DNA of 64,000 nucleotides from JAMLJG01 sp035327585 (GTDB lineage Bacteria; Verrucomicrobiota; Kiritimatiellia; CAIVKH01), in contig DAOLDD010000018.1 in assembly GCA_035327585.1 (NCBI GenBank), forward strand, positions 1 to 64,000, given 5' to 3'. The translations under genes were made by a program, and so were the position numbers. Position 1 is the first letter of the stretch; each line of letters begins with the position of its first letter. Below, piece by piece: positions 59,947 to 64,000 of the stretch. The notes under the pieces were generated by a model, which saw only the letters and a list, made by a program, of their open reading frames with translations, ran no database searches and had not been told where the DNA came from.

Positions 59947-60933
59947 ATGATGCATGCGACCACGAATTCGCGATGGTTCCAGGCGGGCGCAGCCGCGTTC
60001 GCCCTCGCCGCTTGGTGGGCCCTGTTTCGCTTCGGCGGCGTCACCGACGTGGGCTACATCGCGACGAAGGCGGATCCCTCGATTTTCAACTGGCTGCATG
60101 CCCGCTGGTCGAACGATTTTAAGCTCACGGGTTACGCCTTGAGTTTTCTCGTGCCGCTCGTCGCGCTGACCCTGGCCTGGCGACGGCGCGCGGCGCTCAC
60201 ACAGGGACCGCACAAGGTTTCGGGCGCCGGCTTCGCGGTGATCCTCCTGGCGCTTGGACTTCATGTATTGGGCGGCATCGCCCAGCAAACGCGCTTGTCC
60301 CTGCTCGCGATGATTCTTCTGCTCTGGGGCATCGCGTGGTGCGCCTGGGGTGGCCGCACCGCCCGCCTGCTCGCCTATCCCACCGCCACGCTCGTGCTGG
60401 CCATACCGCTTAACTTTTTCGACAACCTGCTCAATCCGCTCCGCGTCTTCGCCGCGAAAACCGTCGCGCTGCTGGCTTCCGGACTGGGCCTGGCCGTAAA
60501 CGCGGCCGGCTCGCTCCTCATGGAGGCGGAGACGCGCGCGTGGACGATTGATCTCGCGGACACCACGAGCGGCATCTTTGCGCTGTTCACCCTGCTGACG
60601 TGGAGTGTGCTGCTCGCCGACTTCCGCTTCACGTCGACCGGTCGCAAAATGCTGCTGATCGCGGCGACGCCCGTCCTCTTCTGGATCGCGAACACGCTGC
60701 GCGGCCTCACCGTATGCATTCTCGCGGAGGCCATCTCCCCGGACCTCGCGCAGTCATGGAACAAAACCCATCCCGCGCTGATCATGTGCCTGTGGTTCGC
60801 GCTGGCGCAATTCATCCTGATCCGCCTCCTGTCCGTGCAGGGAGCCCAATTGCGCGCCCGATTCCACGCGCTGGCCCAACCCGGGAATTCCCGCTCGCCG
60901 GGCCGGCGAAATGATGTGGAGTATCTGCCATGA
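59947..60933 (+). CDS. Exosortase-like membrane protein lacking the active-site Cys
   Basis: Encodes 328 residues with about eight membrane helices. The exosortase/archaeosortase plan is recognisable: AIPLNFFDNLLNPLRVF, then a loop ending LADTTSGIFALFTLLTW, IANTLRGLTVCIL (conserved Arg) and NKTHPALIMCLWFALAQ (conserved His). In standard enzymes the first motif is ACSG with the nucleophilic Cys; here the residue is Thr (DTTSG). It is therefore either a catalytically different or a regulatory homologue. No PEP-CTERM-type substrate gene was found in the window. It overlaps the EpsI-like gene by four bases. Confidence 0.75.
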   Translation: MMHATTNSRWFQAGAAAFALAAWWALFRFGGVTDVGYIATKADPSIFNWLHARWSNDFKLTGYALSFLVPLVALTLAWRRRAALTQGPHKVSGAGFAVILLALGLHVLGGIAQQTRLSLLAMILLLWGIAWCAWGGRTARLLAYPTATLVLAIPLNFFDNLLNPLRVFAAKTVALLASGLGLAVNAAGSLLMEAETRAWTIDLADTTSGIFALFTLLTWSVLLADFRFTSTGRKMLLIAATPVLFWIANTLRGLTVCILAEAISPDLAQSWNKTHPALIMCLWFALAQFILIRLLSVQGAQLRARFHALAQPGNSRSPGRRNDVEYLP

Positions 60934-61697
60934 AGCCGGCCGTCGCCCTCTTCATCGCCGGCCTCCTCATGCTGGCCACGCTGGCGGCCATGCCGAAGCT
61001 GACCCGGGTGGATTTCGTCGACCGGCCATCCATCCACACGCGACTGCCCGCCCAAGCCGGGGCATGGACGGGCCACCGTGTTTTTCACTGCCAACTACCC
61101 GCGCATGCGAATTTGATTCTTTTTGAGGATCAATTGGCCGGGGACGGTTCCTGCCCGGACTGCGGCGGCCCGGTCAGCTCCCTGTCTCCGGTCGAGCGGC
61201 AGTTGCTGCCCGCCGACACGCGGATCGACAAGATGTTCTACACGAAATCCCCAGGGCGTGAACACGGGCTGATGGTCGCGCTCGTCTTCAGCGGTCGCGA
61301 CCGCTCCAGCATCCACCGCCCGGAGGTCTGCCTTGTGGGGGAAGGCTCGGAAATCGTACGAAGCGCGCGGCATACGGTGAATCGCGGCGGCGCACCGCTT
61401 CTCCCGGTTGCCCTGCTGGACGTGCAACGCACGGCCCGGATTGACGCGAATCGCATCGTGTCCATCCAGACCTTCTTCGCCTACTGGTTCATGGGCAGCG
61501 GCCACGTCACCGCCTCGCACACCACGCGCATGTTCTGGATGGGCTTGGAGCGCATTCGGGGCAAGGCCTACCCGTGGGCCTATATCTCCGTCGCCGGAAC
61601 CTACGGACCGGATCGGGCGGCGACGGTGCGCGAACTCGACGAGTTGGTCGCGATTTTGTACGATCTGCTTCCCCTTCCAACCTTTGAACAGCCGTGA
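60930..61697 (+). CDS. EpsI-like exosortase-associated protein
   Basis: Encodes 255 residues. An N-terminal anchor (PAVALFIAGLLMLATLAAM) precedes the EpsI/DUF3485 domain, whose core motif is GRDRSSIHRPEVCLVGEG (about residues 122-139) followed by YWFMGSGHVTASHTTRMFW. An insertion with the CPDCGGPVSSLSPVERQ segment before the core is atypical and looks like a small metal-binding loop. EpsI proteins accompany exosortases in exopolysaccharide clusters, sometimes fused to them. Start overlaps the exosortase stop; its stop overlaps the next gene start. Confidence 0.8.
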   Translation: MKPAVALFIAGLLMLATLAAMPKLTRVDFVDRPSIHTRLPAQAGAWTGHRVFHCQLPAHANLILFEDQLAGDGSCPDCGGPVSSLSPVERQLLPADTRIDKMFYTKSPGREHGLMVALVFSGRDRSSIHRPEVCLVGEGSEIVRSARHTVNRGGAPLLPVALLDVQRTARIDANRIVSIQTFFAYWFMGSGHVTASHTTRMFWMGLERIRGKAYPWAYISVAGTYGPDRAATVRELDELVAILYDLLPLPTFEQP

Positions 61698-63100
61698 ATT
61701 CCGAACAGCAGCCTTATCCATACGTGCGCCGCGCACTCGGCAATGCGCTCGCCCTCGGCATCGCGGAAGCAGGAACCCTGCTGTTCTCCCTGCTGCTCGG
61801 CGGGTTTATCCGCTTCGCGTGGAAGGGCGAACCCATGCTCGCGAGTTGGATGGCGTACCTGCTTGGCGCCTGGGTGATCGGCGCCTATGTCACCAAATTG
61901 CTGCCCGGCTGGGGCCTGGGCCCGGTGGAGGAATTGCGCCGCACGTTTTTCCTGCTGGTCGCCGTCTTCGCGGGCACCACCGCGATGCTCTTCTGGGGCA
62001 AGGCGGCCGAAGTCACCAGCCGCTTCACGCTCACCGTCGGCTTCCTCCTGAGCTGCGTGCTCGTGCCCATCGTCCGGCTTGAAATCAAACGGCTGCTTTT
62101 GCGTTTCGATAGCTGGGGTATTCCGGCAGTCCTGTACGGCCGGGCGGAATCCGTCTCGCTGGTGGCGCGCGCGCTGCGGGAGGAACGCGGATTGGGCTAC
62201 AACCCGGCCGGCATCTTCCTCGAAGGAGGCCGCGCCCCGGATACGGTCGCCGGGTTGCCGGTTTGGGGCACGGGTGATCAGACCACGACGGTCGCGCCGA
62301 TCGCCCTGCTCGCCACATCCGGCCTCACGCCGCAGCGGGTCAGCGAGCTGCTTGACGGGACCCTCGCCAGCTACCGCCGGATCGTCGTCATCCCGGACAT
62401 CACCGAGTCGCCCACACTCTGGGTCAAACCGCGCGACCTGATGGGCCTGCTCGGCATCGAAATTCCCGGCAACCTGCTCGATCCGCTCGCGCGCCTCGTA
62501 AAGCGCTCGCTTGATCTCGCCATCGTGATCGGACTCGCTCCGCTTTGGGTCCCGCTCGGCGGCGTACTGAGTTTGCTCGTCTGGCTTGAGGACCGGGGTC
62601 CCGCGATTTTTCGGCAGGAACGCGTCGGCCACCGAGGCCGCATTTTTTCCACGCTGAAATTCAGGACCATGCATCGCAACGCGGAAGCCCAGTTGCAGAA
62701 ACGCCTTCAAGAGAACGAATCGCTGCGCGCGGAGTGGGCGGCCAATTTCAAGCTGCGCGAGGATCCGCGCATCACGCGCATCGGCCGGTTCCTGCGCTAC
62801 ACCTCGCTCGATGAGCTGCCCCAGTTTATCAACGTGCTGCGCGGCGAGATGTCGCTCGTCGGGCCGCGCCCGCTCCCGCCCTACCACAACAACGACCTGC
62901 CCGAGCGGGTGCGTCAGCTCCGCGACCGCGTACGTCCCGGCATCACCGGCCTCTGGCAGGTCTCCGGCCGCAGCGAAGCCGGACATGCCGCGATGCCGCG
63001 TTGGGACACCTACTACGTGCGCAATTGGTCCATCTGGCTCGACCTCGTCATCCTCGTCCGCACCATCCGCGCCGTCGCCACCCGGCAGGGAGCGTATTGA
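61694..63100 (+). CDS. WbaP/WcaJ-type undecaprenyl-phosphate sugar phosphotransferase
   Basis: Encodes 468 residues. Four or five N-terminal helices are followed by a CoA-binding-like Rossmann domain (VLYGRAESVSLVARAL). The polyprenyl-phosphate transferase domain comes last: VKRSLDLAIVIGLAPLWVPL, FRQERVGHRGRIFSTLKFRT, RRFLRYTSLDELPQF (as RFLRYTSLDELPQFINVL), SLVGPRPLPPY and PGITGLWQVSGRSE. The enzyme transfers hexose 1-phosphate to undecaprenyl phosphate, starting the repeat unit at the inner membrane. Last gene of the cluster on this strand; it overlaps the EpsI-like gene by four bases. Confidence 0.92.
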   Translation: MNSEQQPYPYVRRALGNALALGIAEAGTLLFSLLLGGFIRFAWKGEPMLASWMAYLLGAWVIGAYVTKLLPGWGLGPVEELRRTFFLLVAVFAGTTAMLFWGKAAEVTSRFTLTVGFLLSCVLVPIVRLEIKRLLLRFDSWGIPAVLYGRAESVSLVARALREERGLGYNPAGIFLEGGRAPDTVAGLPVWGTGDQTTTVAPIALLATSGLTPQRVSELLDGTLASYRRIVVIPDITESPTLWVKPRDLMGLLGIEIPGNLLDPLARLVKRSLDLAIVIGLAPLWVPLGGVLSLLVWLEDRGPAIFRQERVGHRGRIFSTLKFRTMHRNAEAQLQKRLQENESLRAEWAANFKLREDPRITRIGRFLRYTSLDELPQFINVLRGEMSLVGPRPLPPYHNNDLPERVRQLRDRVRPGITGLWQVSGRSEAGHAAMPRWDTYYVRNWSIWLDLVILVRTIRAVATRQGAY

Positions 63101-63102
63101 GA

Positions 63103-63172
63103 AATGACGAATGGAGGAAATGCCGAATGACGAAAATCAATTTTATTGGTCATTGGTCATTCGTCATTCGTC
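63103..63172. repeat. GACGAATG-type inverted repeat over the next gene start
   Basis: CGAATGACGA (63124-63133) and its inverse TCGTCATTCG (63161-63170) surround ATTGGTCATTGGTC. The same words lie at 22321-22350 upstream of uvrC. They overlap the presumed ATG (63127) and signal-peptide codons of the last gene. Confidence 0.65.
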
Positions 63173-64000
63173 GTTTCCTTTTTTCGTTTTTCCTCTCCAC
63201 GACCGCGGCGCTGGCGCAGGGGCCTCATGAAATCGTCCTGCTGATCAACCAGAACTCGCCCGCTTCACTGGAGGTCGCCCACCACTATGCGCAGTTGCGC
63301 CGCGTTCCGGCGTCCAACCTCATATATCTGGATGTGCCGGAGCAGGCGCTCGGGACCCGTGCCGAACTCTCGCAGGAACAGTTTAAGCGCCACATTTACG
63401 AGCCGGTGATCCGCGCCATCGAGACGCGCCGCCTGCAGGATCACATTCTCGCCTGGATCTACTCGGTCGATTTCCCGGTTCGCATTACCACCCCCTCACC
63501 CGTTTCGCTCACCGGCATCACCTTCACCCGCGGCGAATTCCCCGGATCGGAACAGGTGGACAAGGGGCTCTACGCCTCCCCCTTCTTTCGCGGGCCGGAC
63601 AAACCGGGCGAGGCCGGATTGCCTCCGGGCTCCCTGCAGGAATACGCCGTTCTGCTGCGGGACAAGATGCCGATCCCGGCGATGCTGCTCGGCCACGCCG
63701 GTTCACGCGGCCTGAGCGCCGACGCCATCGTCGACAGCCTGCGCAGGGCGGCGGCGGCGGACGGAACCCGCCCGCGCGACGGAATCTATTTCCACGTCAG
63801 CGACGACGCACGCTCCACCTGCCGCCGCTGGCAATTCGACGGCGCGGTCGCCGAACTCAACCAGATCGGAATTCCCGCCCAAACCTCATCCAACCGACCC
63901 GTCGAAGGCGCCGCGCTGTCCGGTCTCATGCTCGGCACCGCGTTCACCGCGGATTCGTGGGGACGGTTCCAGCCGGGCTCCATCGTCGACAATCTCACCA
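63127..64000 (+). CDS. TIGR03790-family protein, 3' end outside window
   Basis: At least 291 residues are encoded from the ATG at 63127 to the window end. An export signal is visible (RRFLFSFFLSTTAALAQG), although its first residues come from a dispersed repeat. The mature part begins HEIVLLINQNSPASLEVAHH and has VPASNLIYLDVPE, ILAWIYSVDFPVRIT and LLGHAGSRGLSADAIVDSL, which match the TIGR03790 family of PVC bacteria and relatives. The family's role is unknown to me. It is intergenic by only 26 bases from the sugar transferase gene, so it may belong to the same transcript. Confidence 0.7.
   Translation, partial: MTKINFIGHWSFVIRRFLFSFFLSTTAALAQGPHEIVLLINQNSPASLEVAHHYAQLRRVPASNLIYLDVPEQALGTRAELSQEQFKRHIYEPVIRAIETRRLQDHILAWIYSVDFPVRITTPSPVSLTGITFTRGEFPGSEQVDKGLYASPFFRGPDKPGEAGLPPGSLQEYAVLLRDKMPIPAMLLGHAGSRGLSADAIVDSLRRAAAADGTRPRDGIYFHVSDDARSTCRRWQFDGAVAELNQIGIPAQTSSNRPVEGAALSGLMLGTAFTADSWGRFQPGSIVDNLT

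Noticed and set aside
1..64000. tRNA, rRNA or riboswitch genes
   Set aside because: No cloverleaf-like or rRNA-like stretch and no recognisable riboswitch core was seen in the gaps; a covariance search would be needed to exclude weak cases.

Overview
The window is GC-rich (by eye about 65% G+C, apart from an AT-rich pocket near 24.7-25.5 kb) and gene-dense. Many genes overlap by four bases (ATGA). The gene content points to a Gram-negative bacterium of the Planctomycetes-Verrucomicrobia-Kiritimatiellota type, with Kiritimatiellota as my best guess. The supporting features are an exosortase/EpsI pair next to a WbaP-like sugar transferase, a TIGR03790-type protein, secreted GH9 enzymes, LamG/HYR/RHS surface proteins, REP-associated tyrosine transposases, and many small palindromic repeats between genes. 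No rRNA or tRNA gene was seen, so the taxon is an inference.

Layout. 1-625: paired 16-mers and nested-hairpin tandem repeats with no gene. 626-13768: a glycan-use locus with two secreted GH9 proteins, a GH130-type phosphorylase, two (alpha/alpha)6-barrel glycosidases, a CBM9-like protein, a LamG protein and an MFS permease. It is interrupted by a REP-flanked transposase cassette. 13902-16387 (minus): rplS, rnhB, yraN and a lytic transglycosylase. 16566-22300: a secreted GH13 enzyme, an MFS permease and uvrC. 22587-32316: a mobile, rearranged island with a vapBC-type toxin-antitoxin pair, a truncated and an intact phosphatase gene, a Y1 transposase element, an RHS fragment, and a LamG/HYR-small protein-RHS operon ending in an AT-rich tail and a small orphan gene. 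32432-35671: esterase, EamA transporter and tyrS.

35798-63100 is a large exopolysaccharide cluster. It holds an MVF-type flippase, an O-antigen-ligase-like protein, several glycosyltransferases, a glycosyltransferase/CapK fusion, two DUF362 proteins, UDP-GlcNAc 2-epimerase, a fused dehydrogenase/oxidoreductase, a heparinase II/III-like protein, two SGNH-type proteins, a WecG/TagA transferase, a sugar epimerase, an exosortase-like protein lacking the catalytic Cys, an EpsI-like protein and a WbaP-like initiating transferase. The probable logic is priming on undecaprenyl phosphate, assembly at the inner membrane, flipping, polymerisation or ligation, and periplasmic modification. Chain-length and outer-membrane export proteins are not in the window. 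A TIGR03790-type gene runs off the right edge.

The most unusual signals are (i) paired 16-mers with an exact 31-bp period, with a diverged copy inside a glycosidase gene; (ii) four 26-nt REP-like hairpins with a GTAG foot and covarying stems, one inside the RHS gene; (iii) the exosortase Cys-to-Thr change; (iv) the glycosyltransferase/CapK fusion between two DUF362 genes; and (v) the RHS tail with its candidate immunity gene.
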